Assembly (NCBI RefSeq): GCF_015706575.1
Contig: NW_024037050.1
Span: forward strand, 5,394,001 to 5,458,000
Source of the DNA: Patiria miniata
Lineage: Eukaryota > Echinodermata > Asteroidea > Valvatida > Asterinidae
DNA: 64,000 nucleotides
Direction of reading: 5' to 3'
The position numbers were made by a program, and so were the translations under genes. This document shows, one piece after another, positions 11,106-24,334 of the stretch. Positions within the stretch are counted from its first letter, which is position 1. Every line of letters begins with the position of its first letter. A model generated the notes under the pieces. It made no database searches. It had not been told where the DNA came from and saw only the letters and a program-made list of their open reading frames with translations.

Positions 11106-13888
11106 ATCAGGGCCGGGCGGCCCCAACCTTACAAAACTTTAAGCACTAGTCACTTCCTGCACCGCAAATCACAACATGAATGAAAATAGCTTTTTTTTTG
11201 CAAACAAAATAATGGCTATAAAAACAAACATGTTCAAAAAAGGTACATGCATTTTCAGTTTACTACCCTGACAATGGAGGAAACTGAAAACGTCAGGACT
11301 TTCAACAAATTGAGAGGGAAATGCGGCACAAAATGAGCACTGCAGGTACCAGAACATAAAGACAGGGACCGTCCCGCCAAAACAGTCCATTGTCAAGAGT
11401 TTATAGTTTATTTTCAGTTGGATTGTTATAATGTCAAGTGAACCGTGGCAGGATCCAGGTACATGTAAGCACATTGAGGTGTGTACAATGAGGAAGAAAA
11501 ATAGCTCAGTAAGAATTGAAACTCAAGTGCACCAGTTCTCTACGGACCTACACACTTCCACAACAAACTGACAATGGAACTTCGATTGTGCAGCATGAAC
11601 TAGAAGGGTTCTTGTATACAATTTGCACCCAAATTTTTTATTAAAGCTGTACAAATAGTGGTTTTTCTCTATAACTATAATCTCACCTTAAGGCAGTTTG
11701 TTATGGTAAATATGTAAATTCGCAGTAAGGGAAGGGCGCTGTGTGGCACTCCCAAGCAGTGCTGCAAGCTGTACATCACATGTAATTACCTTTTTAGACG
11801 TGCCAGAGCCTTCAAACCGTACGTTGCGTACGTGGGATAAACTTCTATTGGGATTTGAATCCCCTTGAAATTCAATGTGAAGTTAATTGTGCACAGTTGG
11901 CGTTTCTGGAGGTTTCAGAAAGTTTCCATGAAAAAAACAACACAACAAACCTATTGGAAGATTGGAAGTCAGGGTTGAACAGAGTTTTACTTAGTCCGAC
12001 AGCCTCTGCTGTTATACATGTATAGCTCTCCTTTATAACGACTCATGCCTAACTAGTCACTATAACGTCAGACCGCGGTATCCTCAAACAGTACAATATA
12101 TCATGTTAGCAAATTTGCTAACTGGAAAATGTCAGATTTCTCACTGAAAATCGCACTGGCTTTATAGAACATCATTTAATGCAATCTATAGCCCATAGGT
12201 ACTACAGTTGTTCACTTGCTTTTCAAAAAAAAATTCCCGGTGGATTTTCTCTTTGATCCTGGGCTATCTTTTATCAAGCTTAAACTTTTCTGATCAATTG
12301 AAGTCCCAGGTTGCATTAGGTCTGATGCATCTCCTGAATTACGAAGTTGCAATGATGATGTAAACACAGCACCAGACAGCAAGCCATGAAGACATCGCAA
12401 TGTACATTAGGCACGGGTCATTAGAGAGAGCTATAATGGTGGAGGTAGTCAGACTACATAGGTTTGACTGTTTTCCAGATGATGTCTGGGTTGCTTTTTG
12501 AATGTTTCTTTGAAATAAGAATTTGGTATACAATTCCATTGTGTACATGTTCTTGGTACCAGTACAGGTACCATAAGTGGAAAACTGAGAAACCTACTTA
12601 GTCAGTTTCAGCGACTGTTGACAAACTTGTTCGTTTTTGAAATGCTTGTTTGAAACCCTCAAATCCTAGTCTGCTGGCCGCACATTGTCCCTTTTCCCAC
12701 AAGCTAAATTTGTGAGCTTTGCTGTTTTCGTTTGGAATTTGTACCCTGCAATGTGCCAGTTTGGTTTTCAGTTACTGTACTCTCCTGTGTACACACCAAA
12801 TCCGAAGTTTTATAAGAGGGCCCACAGAGTTTGGTAACCGAAGCATTGGAACCTAAAGGCTGTTGTTCCCCCAGTGCATTGGGGTGTTGAGCCCTGCTGA
12901 CATGTTGACCTGGGAGCCTGAACACTGCAATAACAAACTGTAACAATGCTTTCAGGTTTTTTTTTGTATGTGGAAACCTGTCCCTCCAAAGTCTGAAGGT
13001 CCCAGATCAAAATCATGCCATTCTACTACTACTTGGAAGGAATAAAACAAAATTGCATCTTTTGAAGGGAAAGAAAAGTATGCAAGCTTGGAAAGCAGCA
13101 GTGCTGTGGCATGGATGTTGTTTCATTTTCAAGATAAGTGGTAAGAGAACACATGTCAATCTGGTTATTCAAAGCAATACTCAAACGGCCGGTTGTTGAC
13201 TGGACACACACACTGTCAAATTTGCTGGGTTCTATAGCTGCTTGAGTAGTTTCATATATTTGCATTGAACGGTACATGTTTATCGTGAACCTGATGTGCA
13301 GGTATTGGATAAAATCTACAGTGTTTAAATTGTCTTCTTGTTCGTGTTGTACTGTGATGCTGATCTTGCAGTGTCAGCTATTCAGTATCATCACAGCTGC
13401 TGCAGAGTACATGTACCCATCCGTTACAGAACTGTCTTTACTCGTGAGCCCCTGTGAAATGGTGCCAAGCGTAAAAGTAAATTGAACTTGCAGTATGTAA
13501 TGCAAAACCTGCCACATCGAGCTTGCAGAGCTGACGATCACCGTGCAGTCCCTAGCATGCCAATATTGAGGGTACATGTGCTTGTGTCATTCGGTTTGGT
13601 TGATTGAATTGCGATGCCTCATGGTACAATTTCAAAACCTTGGCACAATTATATATGTTTTCTGTTGCTGTGCCACACCTATAATGAAAGAAAGGTGACC
13701 ACACCGGAATTTGTCAGAGAAACGATTAAGTGCATGTGAACATGCTGTCCAATGTACGGTATGCTATCCCTTGATTGGTCTAAAGTTTGAAGGATTTTTT
13801 CCACTAGCCTAAAGTATCAGCTTCAAATAAATTCAAATTATGGCAGAATCCACTTAAGTATGTGTGCGTGTATCTTAATCCTAACCCT
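11106..13888. other. Unannotated stretch, no gene seen
   Basis: AT-rich sequence with scattered ACATGTA words. Minus-strand frames such as 11169-11474 lack signal peptides, domains or splice sites and were not called. Confidence 0.4.
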
Positions 13889-14128
13889 GCTGAATCCAAC
13901 AGGATCCAACTACATGTATACATGTACATCATATACCCCATGGAGCCCGTTGGATTGAGCAGTTAACCCCTTGTGTACATTCCTGATGCAAAATGTTGGA
14001 TTCAGCAGGCAACTGAACCGCATTATAACACCAAGTTGGACTCCATTGGATTCAGCAAACAACTGAAAATAAGGCACAGTGGATTGAGCAGGAAACTCCG
14101 GTTGGACTCTGTTGGATTTAGCAGGGTA
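13889..14128 (+). repeat. Degenerate tandem motif based on GTTGGATTCAGCAG
   Basis: The phrase (C/G)TTGGATT(C/G)AGCAG recurs at about 13959, 13995, 14046, 14080 and 14109, with its complement GCTGAATCCAACAGGATCC at 13889. Spacing is irregular (about 30-50 bases), so this is a decayed minisatellite or the core of a small foldback element. Similar words occur at 56440-56452 and 57628-57752. Confidence 0.55.
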
Positions 14129-17100
14129 GTCCTGAGGAACTAGGGGTTACATTGTAAGAAGAGTGAATGGGTTGTCAGCACAAACATAATGTTACTCATC
14201 ACAAATTAGTGTTACACATACTGTAACAAAACAAAAACTACTTAGTTACCGCAAACCGAAACGATACCGATACCCCACCATGCAAAGTCTCAAATCTTAT
14301 ATTACACATACATGTTATGAACATTGTATGTAAATATATGTGAAGATGATCCCTCATGTCATAAACATATGGCATTCTTGGGACTTAAAGACATGTTAAC
14401 ACGGAAAGTTCACCAGGGGTCTTCCTGGAGCACTGGCATGTGGGTTTGTTATGACAGCGAGAGGATCTTTCTTTTGGGGTAGACTCATCCAAGTTGACCT
14501 GGTCTTTGAAGGCCAATTCCGTAAAATCCAATTCTCTGCTTACATCCGACCCATGATGAACAAGGTCGTTAAGGCAGTGGTACCTTAGTTTGGTCTGTAA
14601 TTGTTTTCTGCTCACGATATTTATATGTCACATATTAGTGATGTATCACAATCAATTTTTTAAAAGCAGCAGTGTCTGATATACCGGTATTATGTATCGG
14701 AATACGGAATTGCCCAGAAATGAAAAAAAAAGTTAATTTGTTAAAGACATCTGGTAAAATTAACATTAGATAGCAGTTCATGTACATAAGTACAAGTATC
14801 TGATACATACATGTAGGGTAGTACGTTGATGAACTCTGGTATAACTATTAGCCTGTTCATTGAGCTGCGTTGCATTCAAGTTCAGAGGTAGTGTCCCGGT
14901 AGTGTACTTGTACATATGTGGGACACACTTTTAGGTACCTTGTTAACCCCTTGACCTTCTCCAGGTGCCTGGTAGTGATACTGGAAGTGTTCATGCTGGG
15001 CATCTTGGCCAGTGGCAGGAATTCATTGGTCTGCCATGCACGGGTTCCCCTACTGGCACCAAAGATTAAATCACTGATTTTTGTTCACTGATAAATTTTG
15101 CAGTAAAATGTAACATGTACAATGTATCGTGCGTTAATGTTGTGTGGTACCGGTGCAACAGTTGAAAAGTTGGGATTTGTTTTGGTGTACAGTTTTTACT
15201 TGTAGTTTTCCCATGAAGTCCTCATGACTATATACATGTATGGTATGTGTAGAGTACTGCCTTAAAGTTATAGACAGATCTTACAATGTACATGCTTCTT
15301 TTTGTTTCAGTGATTGTTTAGTGGAATGCATTTATGGTATATGGTTCTTAGTTTGTTCTTACCAAATTTAGTTATGATTTTCATTTGTAATCAAGAACAG
15401 ATTAGATCTTGAACATTTGATAAGATTTCAAGTCACCCCACACAAGTGCATTAATGACAGAATATAAGCTTCTTATGATATGCATGCAAGACCTCAATCT
15501 TCAGAATATCACCTGCAGCCGGCAGTTTATTTTCATTGCAATGTCAGGCATTCAAGAATCAGTCCTTCATCGTTCCCCTGAGATTTGGACAGATTATAAC
15601 ACTGCATTTCACTTTTCTCTTAGTGGGTTGCCATGGCAGGAGAAGGCGAGCTTCTCTCCTCGTTGACATTGAGGGTGGCATCTTTTAAGATCAAGATATG
15701 TCTGGTCTCGGAATGCCTCTTGTGATTAATAGCCTGACAGGGATGACCCTCTGTATTGGAAATCTTTTAGCAAGAGTCCAACCTTGTCCTGTCTCTTCAC
15801 TTCCCCTGGCAGGAGATGGTCGTAAAAAATGCCAAACCCTCAGAAATGTTCAGATGGCCGCGGTGACTTGAATCATGAACTCATCAAGTCTGTCGTGTTT
15901 TTTTTTTTTGGACAGTGAAGGATTTTTATCAAAAGATGCCGCGAAGGTTCTGACCTCAAAAAGAATTTTCGCTTCAGTTGCTTGATTTGGCTGGATGGTC
16001 CGAATGATGTTTTTAAATACTTAGTATGGATGTACATGTACTTCAATGCTTTTGCACCTGTCATAATTTGTTTTTAATTAGGTTGTAATTAGTCACTGAA
16101 GAATTCATACAATCAAAACCTGTGCTTAATTGGCCAGTTTCGGGAGCACAAAGGACAGAACCAGGACAACATTCTGAAGAGGCAAATTCGACACCACGCC
16201 TTGCGTTGAATATACATTGTACCATGAGCGTGACGCTACTGAAACGCCCTAACACTACGCCGCAGTAATGAGGCCAAAGATCAACCATTGAGGATACGGG
16301 AGAAGTTGTTGCCCATCTGCTTTTAATTGTCTGCGGAGATGATACATGTATGAAAGTGTCTCCCATCACAGGCTGTGCGTGAAGAGGTGTTCTGTAGTTG
16401 TCAGAACAGATGGATTTCCACCAGATGATGATGACCTTAGCTCCAACGAGTTGTTTGCTGGTCGTGCAGGGACGTCACGCAGCAAGAGTGAAATGACTCC
16501 ATGCCATTAAATTAAGTGAAACTGATTCAGGGACTCTTATCATGATTGGCATGAGGGCGCTTCAGTTCAATAGTGATCGTAATTTTGATGAGCAGAAAAA
16601 GATCGGTATTCTACATTGCAATTAAGGCACAATTACTTCTCATGAAAACCTTAACATCAATAAAATCCCTTACTTAATAAAGCAGTTTATTTCAGATATT
16701 CCCAAAACACCAAATGTCATCCAAAATTGAAATGAAATCTAAAACTGATCAAATTTGTAAGTTTCAGCTCAGGGATCAACTTGGAAGCAATTACAAACGG
16801 TGACTCTTGCAGTCATGCAACTTTTCCTCCTCGGATCCACTGTCTTCCTCGTCTTTTACTTCTCATGGATGCCATTACAAATTGAAAAATACAGAAAGTA
16901 CAAACTCTTGTGTGGTTTGGAGTTTCCTCGTTTTCTCTAAATTCACAATTCATGCCTGCTCTTGGAAATTGAAACCCCATGTTGCTTGAATTTGAAACCA
17001 GAAAAAAAGTATTTCTGGAAAACAGGTTTTCTTAGTTAGACTCTTAGTTTTCAAAATTATATTACCTTTCAAAAATGTAGTAGTTTATTGATTAGATTGC

Positions 17101-20100
17101 ATTCGTGTAGTGAGTGTCCTGTAAATTTGCTTGTGAAATAATTGCTTTCTAGGGCCCAACCAGGCTGCAATAATTAATGGAGCACAGGTCATAATATTTG
17201 CTGGCATGTGTGCACTTCTCTTGGAAACTGACATAGCTGGTCTCTTAAAACATGAAAACAATTTTCAGAAATTAATGTACGTTTTCCAGGTGTCAAGGTG
17301 CATTCAAAACCATTTGAATGGATCGTGTTAAGTTTTTTTTTTTAGGTAGTCTGCTTTATAGTAAGTACTGCGGGTACTATACATTATTACAAAGACCACT
17401 AGACCTGAACACGTATGTAAATAATAATAGCATTTTACTACGGATGAAGGCAAACAGAATTGAAGCAAAATTTAAAGGGGCACTAGGTCCTGAAATCCCC
17501 GAAAATGTCATGTTTTGGATTGTTTACTTATCCTATTTCAAACACATGGTTGAAAGGAAACCAACCTAATCTCTTACCGTTTCCGAGAAAAGGAAAAAAC
17601 AAAAAAACGGTTGTTTACAATGAGTACGAATACGTTTCTCCTGTCATTTTGAAGTATGATATGTGTACGATACGTTGTGTGTGTCTATTATAACGTATAC
17701 AGCACCGTGCAATCATCAATACAAAATGTGGTTTCTTCGACATCCGCAAAAGGGGAACAATTTCCGGATGAAATCATAACTAGCACCCAAACAGCTCGAC
17801 TTTTTGGGGTCGCAAAAGTGGACCCCGAAAGTCGTTCTTGCACGCATACAAAAAATAATACAGGAATAACGCAAAAACGCCCAGGTTTTTAAAGGCTGCT
17901 TGTGTACATGTTTATATCCTATTTATGTACTTTTAATTGTTCTTTCCGATAAACATCATTTCGTTCAAAGCGCCTTTTCATAGCCCAGTTGGGCTGTTCA
18001 CTTCCAGGATGCAGCATCTCTTTAAGCCAACTGGGGACCACCGCTAGCACACAAGCTGTGATATTGTCTGGTCGTTTCTCTGCTGGGCTCTTGAAAATTG
18101 ACACCCCCTGGTGCTCAAAGCTGGGAAGAAAAATACTCAAGAAAACATTTCCCCCCCTCCTTTTCCCCCTAAAGTGTGACAACTGTTGCTTGTTCAATGG
18201 AACATGGGCGTTGATTAAGCCTTGACACTTTCCATGTCAAAGCATTTGTAGTTTGGTTGGCCTTCCAGATATCTGTGAATTGTGTTACGCTTCGCTTGAT
18301 TGGAAATGGGAAGGTAGCAGGAAAAAGCTCTGGTTTTTGTGGGTGCTCAGCAGGCTATGAAAGGGACAGAGTTTTGTAAAGACTTTTGTGAGTTTTTGCA
18401 GTACTTCAGGTGTTGTGAAGTGTGGCATCAATAATAGGCACCTGTTTGTGTCATTTTCATACAAATTTGTAGGCCTTTAAACTCGGTTCCTCTTTCGTTC
18501 TGATTGTGAAATTTCTGAGGATTCAGTTAACTTTTGCAGTGCTGCAGTTGTACGCGTACAAATAGACAGGGTTCGGTTTTGCTAGAAAAGCTCATCGCCG
18601 TGAGGTAGATTTTAAACTAGGGATCATCGTGTAACTTTAATAATTGTTACTGTGTATCAGATTGAGGGGCCATGATCTCATTAGACCGCATTTAAAATAT
18701 TTATGGGGCAGATTGTCAAAAACAACCCATACATGTGTGTAAGTGTGCTAGACTTTTTCAGACTCAAGTTTGGAATTCCAAGTTCAGGACCTCTCAATAA
18801 ATTATTGTTAAGCGCTGAAAGAAAAATCTCAAGCTTTCCTCAATGAATTCAAGTCATTGGCACATAAATCAATGGCTGTACTTTCCATTAGCGTTGACAG
18901 ACTTCCACACATCCTTCGCATATTATTATTTCCTGTGTATCTGCACTTTGGTAGCTGGTCGGTAGCCCAGTTTGTGTTCCTGGTTACTCAGGCACTGGTG
19001 CTATGCACTTGTAGCTGGGACCACAGCGGCTGTTTTTGTGTGTGTTTACCTCGAAGTATCATCCCATGCACACAGGATGCTGGACCACAAGCAAACCAGT
19101 GTGGTCCCAGTCCCATCCAAACTCACTGCCATCAGGTGGGTAAGCTTTAAGGTACACACACGGGCCAGACATTGCATCTCACCAAAGGCGCCTAGAGAAG
19201 GGGTATCTAAGATACCACCAGCAGATCTATTTGCGCAACACTAATAATAATCGCTTACCAAGAAAACCCACATGGGAGAGTTTGTATTCAAATAAAACAA
19301 CTGAAAAAAAGATGTACACAGAACTCTATTGCTTACAATTGTTCGCTTTTGTTTTCTCATGCTTAGGTTATGTTTGGTAATTTGTTACATCTAACTTCCC
19401 CCCCCCAAAAAAATATTAAAAACAAAAAGGTCTTGACATTTTCATGCTTTTGCTCTGCAGGACATGCAACAGATAGCATCATTCCCTCTTTTTTTTCTCG
19501 TGGGGGCCCTCCTTTGATTTTTCCATTACATTTGGTCTAAAGAATTCTAAAGAAAAATTATATGCTGAAACATTCCAGAGGGTTAGGAAGACCCAAGAGG
19601 ATGGATTCTTGGATGTTTGAGTGACATTGCCAGTCCCAGTCTAGAGCTTGGTTGATGTAGCTGTATGGTCTTGGATTCTTGTGCCGATATCTCAGCTGTT
19701 CAAACACGAACGACGACTCTTGTCATGAACAAGAAGTGCAGACAGTGGTTTGCGAGTTGGAAAATTCACATTTCAGCTACATACGACAAAGACAACAACA
19801 TTTCTTTGTTAAACATACCGATACAATATCATAATTGAGCACCTTGCGTGTTTAAGTGGTGTTACTGTTTGAACAAGTCCAAGCAGTGTCCTATGAACTA
19901 TTGAGCTCTTTTTTCCGCATTTGATCTCACTTTTTGAATATTATCAGTAACTGATAATAAAAAACCTCATTTTATCAATACAAAGTGTAGGAGTTTGAGG
20001 AGTGAATGTTTCTTTGAAATCACAAAAAAACACAACACAATCAACCACTATGAATGAATATGAATCCGAAATGCTTCCATAGATCTGTGAAGTACGCAGA

Positions 20101-21985
20101 ACATGTGATAATGCATTCAAAGAATTTTTTCGGGGGGAGGGGATGAATGAACATTTTCTTTGCAAACGCCTGGGGATACAGAGATTAAATACAGCTCTTG
20201 CACAAAGTATATCTGAACAATCACAGTGAAAAAGCAAACTCGGAAAGGGGAAGTTTTCTTTATAAAAATGAGTTGGCGGTATTCCAATGTGCAAAATCTA
20301 ACATGTGAATCAATAATGCTGTCCAGTCCGGCATGGATTCACTCATCGCAACCCGCCTTTTCACGTAAACAAATTAAAGTGATATTTCGCTGTGTTGACT
20401 TTACAAAGTGCACTACACTCGCTGCAAATTATCACTTCATAATAAAAAAAATGGAAGATAAAAAACCCAACCAATCTACATGTATGTAAATGCATCAGTA
20501 TTTTTTTGACAGATTGCTTTAATACATGTAGTCATGAAATGTACATGTATACATGACCAGAAGCCAAAATGTAACAATCTGCAGTTACATTGTAATAAGG
20601 AATACAAATCGGTACATTGTAACAATTTTTATTTGATCAGTTGGTTATGCAGAAACTCTGTGCTACACATGTACATGTATGTACACACACATTTTTCTAA
20701 TGATGCTGTAGATCAGCAAAAAAATCTTTATGTTGCAGAAGATCCGATTATTTTAATCAAAAGAAGTTTTCTTATTTTTTCTCATTCATCTCTACTTGGT
20801 TTTGGAAGCCACCAATTATAGCTTTTATCTTCTAAAAGTTTGGGTGTTCAATCATCGCCACCACTCTTTTATGCAAAGCAACTGCCTGACCCTCCTGTAA
20901 CAAAAGAGGGCGCCATTGACACTGCCTGTGACTGTGAGGCAGATATATGTGTGGAGGCCTTGTGCTGTGTACCTTCGCCCTTTGCAATCAGGCAATCAGG
21001 CGTGTACAGTTGCTCAATGGTCTATTTCAAGTGAAGCCTGCCCTCTGTTGATCAATAAAAATTGCAACAGAGCCAAGCAACTTCAAGACTTGAATTTTAA
21101 TGCACATACCGGTACATGTACTGATGTATCATTGTTGTTATTAGGAAGGAATAGATATTGCCTAATTTACTGGTACTGTAGTTTATTTGAATGTGATATG
21201 TGTTTCATTCAATAACTTCAATTTTTTTAAAATCATGTTACCCAGAATGACATCAGATGCCTGTTTTCTTTTTAATTGACTAGAAATTTTAAAAACATTA
21301 AGTTTTTTTCAACAAAAAAAACCCCCAAAATAAAAAGAAAATGGTGTGTTTTCAGTAACCCAACCTACCTGTTTTGTCGGGGGCCAAATTGCCGATTTTA
21401 AAACTTTTTGCCATGCACATTAGGGCAAAAATTTAAAAGAAGGTTTATTTTTAAAAATAATAAAGTCTTCTCTGAAACAGGTCAGTCAAACAGAATAATG
21501 TTAAAGTTACCCTAAAGTAAACACAAGTAATTAAAAAAGATCAACAAACGAACATTAAAAAAAATTAGAAAATAAGATAATTTTCCTTCCTACCGGGATA
21601 ATTTTGAAGGTGTTACCATTGATACACAATTGTTCTCTCGGCCTGAGTTTTGACAGCAATCGTGAAATCTTTGCCAGCCTCATCTGGCTTGCAGTTGCAT
21701 AAAGACACTTGCGATGCAATCCAGCCAGGTGGTGCTGGGTGAATTACGCAGGGTTCACGGAACAGCATGGCCTGGAGAAAGTCAGGGAAGACGATGAGAA
21801 AACAGTCTGTTGTTTTGACATCGGTTTATTACCGACCGGATCGGAGACGACCCACTTTGCAAAGGTTCAGTGCGCTGCTGGGCCAACACTGCTCACGAGA
21901 ACGTGTGCATTTGTACACGCACTGCCTGTGTCATTGTCAAGTTCGGTTGAATTCGCGGTTCAGTTAGAGTTTAATTTCTTTTTTG
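14129..21985. other. Long unannotated stretch, no gene supported
   Basis: About 7.9 kb of AT-rich sequence without convincing exons. ACATGTACATGTA words recur, with a cluster at about 20670-20690. A possible old repeat starts at TTTAAAGGGGCACTAGGTCC (about 17473) and fades by about 17895; I could not find its ends. The 102-codon minus-strand frame at 16061-16369 and the 116-codon frame at 19944-20294 show no domain or splice evidence. Confidence 0.35.
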
Positions 21986-22021
21986 GAGGGGGGGGGGGGG
22001 GGGGGGGAGGGGAGGGAGGGG
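21986..22021 (+). repeat. Poly-G tract with quadruplex potential
   Basis: An almost pure G run followed by GGGGAGGGAGGGG. It offers more than four GGG blocks on the plus strand, so it could form a G-quadruplex and is prone to length change. Confidence 0.8.
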
Positions 22022-22401
22022 TAGTTAAGAAAGCAGCATTTGCATGATTGCGCTCTGCGAGTTTCGTGTACTTGTAGTAGGCCCACACATGTACCTCTTT
22101 CACTTCTATAATTTGAAGCAATTGTGGACTTTGTTACATAATGCCATTTGAGGGCAAATGTCATTTAGGGAAATTTAGAACTCGGTATTCCATTTAGGCA
22201 TGGGGACTTGTAATATAATTCCAATTCGTGAAACGATTTACATGTAGTACCCTTGAATTTTAACTTAGTTATTACATACAGCTGACCTACTTGTACATTT
22301 ATGTATTGGTAAGTGTAGTTGGATTCCAGGTCAACGTGCCAATGAGAACATTAACAAGATCAGGGCCCAATTTGTATGACTCTGTTTACCATTCTGCACT
22401 A

Positions 22402-22716
22402 TAGGCCAAGTTCGGGCAAGGACCATTAGTTGACTAGTGGTTGATTTGTGACGTACCTTACGCCTGCGCACTGGTAGCAACGTGCGAACGTCTCTAGTCA
22501 AACGCTGGTCAAAATGTCATCGCAAAACTTCTGGATCCTGGCTCTCTGCTAGCGTTATGAATGCGCGCGGCTATTGGTTACCAGCGAAGCAACCAACCTC
22601 AGTAGGCTGGTTCCAAATAGTCGACTAGCGTAGTCAACCATCGTCAACTAGACAGAGTTCGGGCAAACGTTAGTTAACCATTGGTCAACTATAGTCCTTG
22701 CGCGAACTTGGCCCTA
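22402..22716. mobile_element. MITE with about 40-base terminal inverted repeats
   Basis: The left end reads GGCCAAGTTCGGGCAAGGAC, followed by an ATTAGTTGACTAGTGG block. The reverse complement of the right end reads GGGCCAAGTTCGCGCAAGGA, followed by CTATAGTTGACCAATGG. A further TTCGGGCAAACGTTAGTTAA motif near 22658 repeats the end sequence internally. Both ends abut TA, compatible with a Tc1/mariner-type TA target, but a three-base target is also possible. The element is about 315 bases with no protein, so it is non-autonomous. Confidence 0.7.
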
Positions 22717-23210
22717 GCTTCAAGCGTATGTCATGTTTTAGCAGAGAATGCATGTTGGCTTGTATGCAGATAAACCGGTATCATTGTCCATTTTGTAACT
22801 TAGGGTAGATTCTTCTGCTAAACAGCCATCTGAAAGGATGTTCTTTTTTGTTTAAGTAATAAAAAAAAAAAGCACAAGAGGTCTACTCCTAGCTAGCCAA
22901 GTGATACAAAAAAAACATTGCCCCGTAAGATGGCCGCTACGCATGTGGTCTATCCTGTGTTATTAGGGTTAGCACAGAATATATGCTGGCTCTCTTTGCA
23001 CAGAATAGGACTCACAGGTGTAAAGTAATGAAATCCGACCCCGTTGTAAAAAAAAACGTGAGGTGGACGTAAAGTGTAATTCGAGAAATTGGACAGTTCG
23101 AAAAGGCCTGGACATACATGGGTAATTCCAGCGCTATGAATTGCATCCGATGAAATAGTTGTACATGTAGCTACGTGTACAAAAGCTTATGCACACTTTC
23201 ACTCTAGTTA

Positions 23211-23581
23211 GGCCGAGTAAAAAAAAGAAATAGTTTCTCGTCTGGGGTTTTTGAAAAAAGGGAGGAAGCGGGGCTTTTTATTTTTTATTTTTTATTTTTT
23301 TCAAGATGACCGCCTTTTCAAAATTTCCTGCAACCGTTGCTGTTCCACTGTTCAAGGACACTTTTAAAGATAAAAGACAAGTTGGACAAGAGAACTGAAC
23401 ATATTTTCCGTGGCATTTAGAGTTGTATTGGTATTGGTATTTATTTTTCGATGAATTTGTAGACTTTTTCGGTGTTTTTCTACTACATTTTTCAAAAATA
23501 TAAAATAATAAAAAAATCCAGGCGGCCTCCAAAAAGGAAGCGGGCGGGGACGAGAAACTTGTTTTTTTTTTTTACTTCGCC
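23211..23581. mobile_element. PIF/Harbinger-like MITE with TTA target duplication
   Basis: The left end starts GGCCGAGTAAAAAA and reaches TTTCTCGTC. The reverse complement of the right end starts GGCGAAGTAAAAAA and also reaches TTTCTCGTC. TTA flanks both sides (23208-23210 and 23582-23584), the 3-base duplication typical of PIF/Harbinger elements. The 371-base interior is A/T-run-rich and has no transposase, so it is a non-autonomous copy. Confidence 0.7.
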
Positions 23582-24334
23582 TTAGTCATTGACGTGCTAC
23601 TTTTTCCATTTGAGCGTTATTTGAAGTGTAATGTCCATGACAGGGCCAATTAACCATGATATCTAATTAACGATTCAGAGAAACGATCCACGAGCTCCTA
23701 GTCTGCAATCTCCTTGACCATTACGAGATGATGGATTACTAGATGATGGATTAATAAGAATAAAAAATACATGTACCTTTTATAGGTTTATTCAGTCACG
23801 GACATTAATAATGCTTGAATTGCCCACATTCACGGACACGTAGTACCCCTCACTGCTCACAGTATACTAACAGTCAGATCTCTAACATTTTGATATGATT
23901 CCCAGAGCCCGAGTTAAAACAGCGTTCTGTGGAGCTCTATGGCAAATGGTCAGGCTGGCTCTTAATGAAAAATGTGCAGTGGAGCGTATCTCCCCCACGT
24001 AAACATGTATCATCTGTCTGTATCCGTATCATCATCATGAGTGGCAATAATTTGATTGTGTCTCAGTGACCATGTGTTTATTGTTCTTGAGATGGGATTG
24101 GTTGTGCAATAGTTGTATCATTAGGAATTATCATAGCCCATTAATACGACGTCGGATATGAAGACTTGTTTTTGGATTGGGGTCGGCAGATTTTGTGATA
24201 AATGTAGGCAATTTACAAATGTATACATACATTATAATGTACTTGTAAAATACAAGCAATGTTTTTTTTTTAATTCACGATATTACACGAATTCACAAAT
24301 ACATGTACATGTAGCCTACATGTTTATTTAACTG
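23582..24334. other. Unannotated stretch, no gene seen
   Basis: Ordinary AT-rich sequence with short internal repeats (GATGATGGATTA at about 23729 and 23741) and ACATGTACATGTA near 24300. Nothing coding was supported. Confidence 0.4.

Noticed and set aside
17473-17895. Possible repeat starting TTTAAAGGGGCACTAGGTCC
   Set aside because: The start looks familiar, but I found no matching second end, target duplication or second copy in the window.
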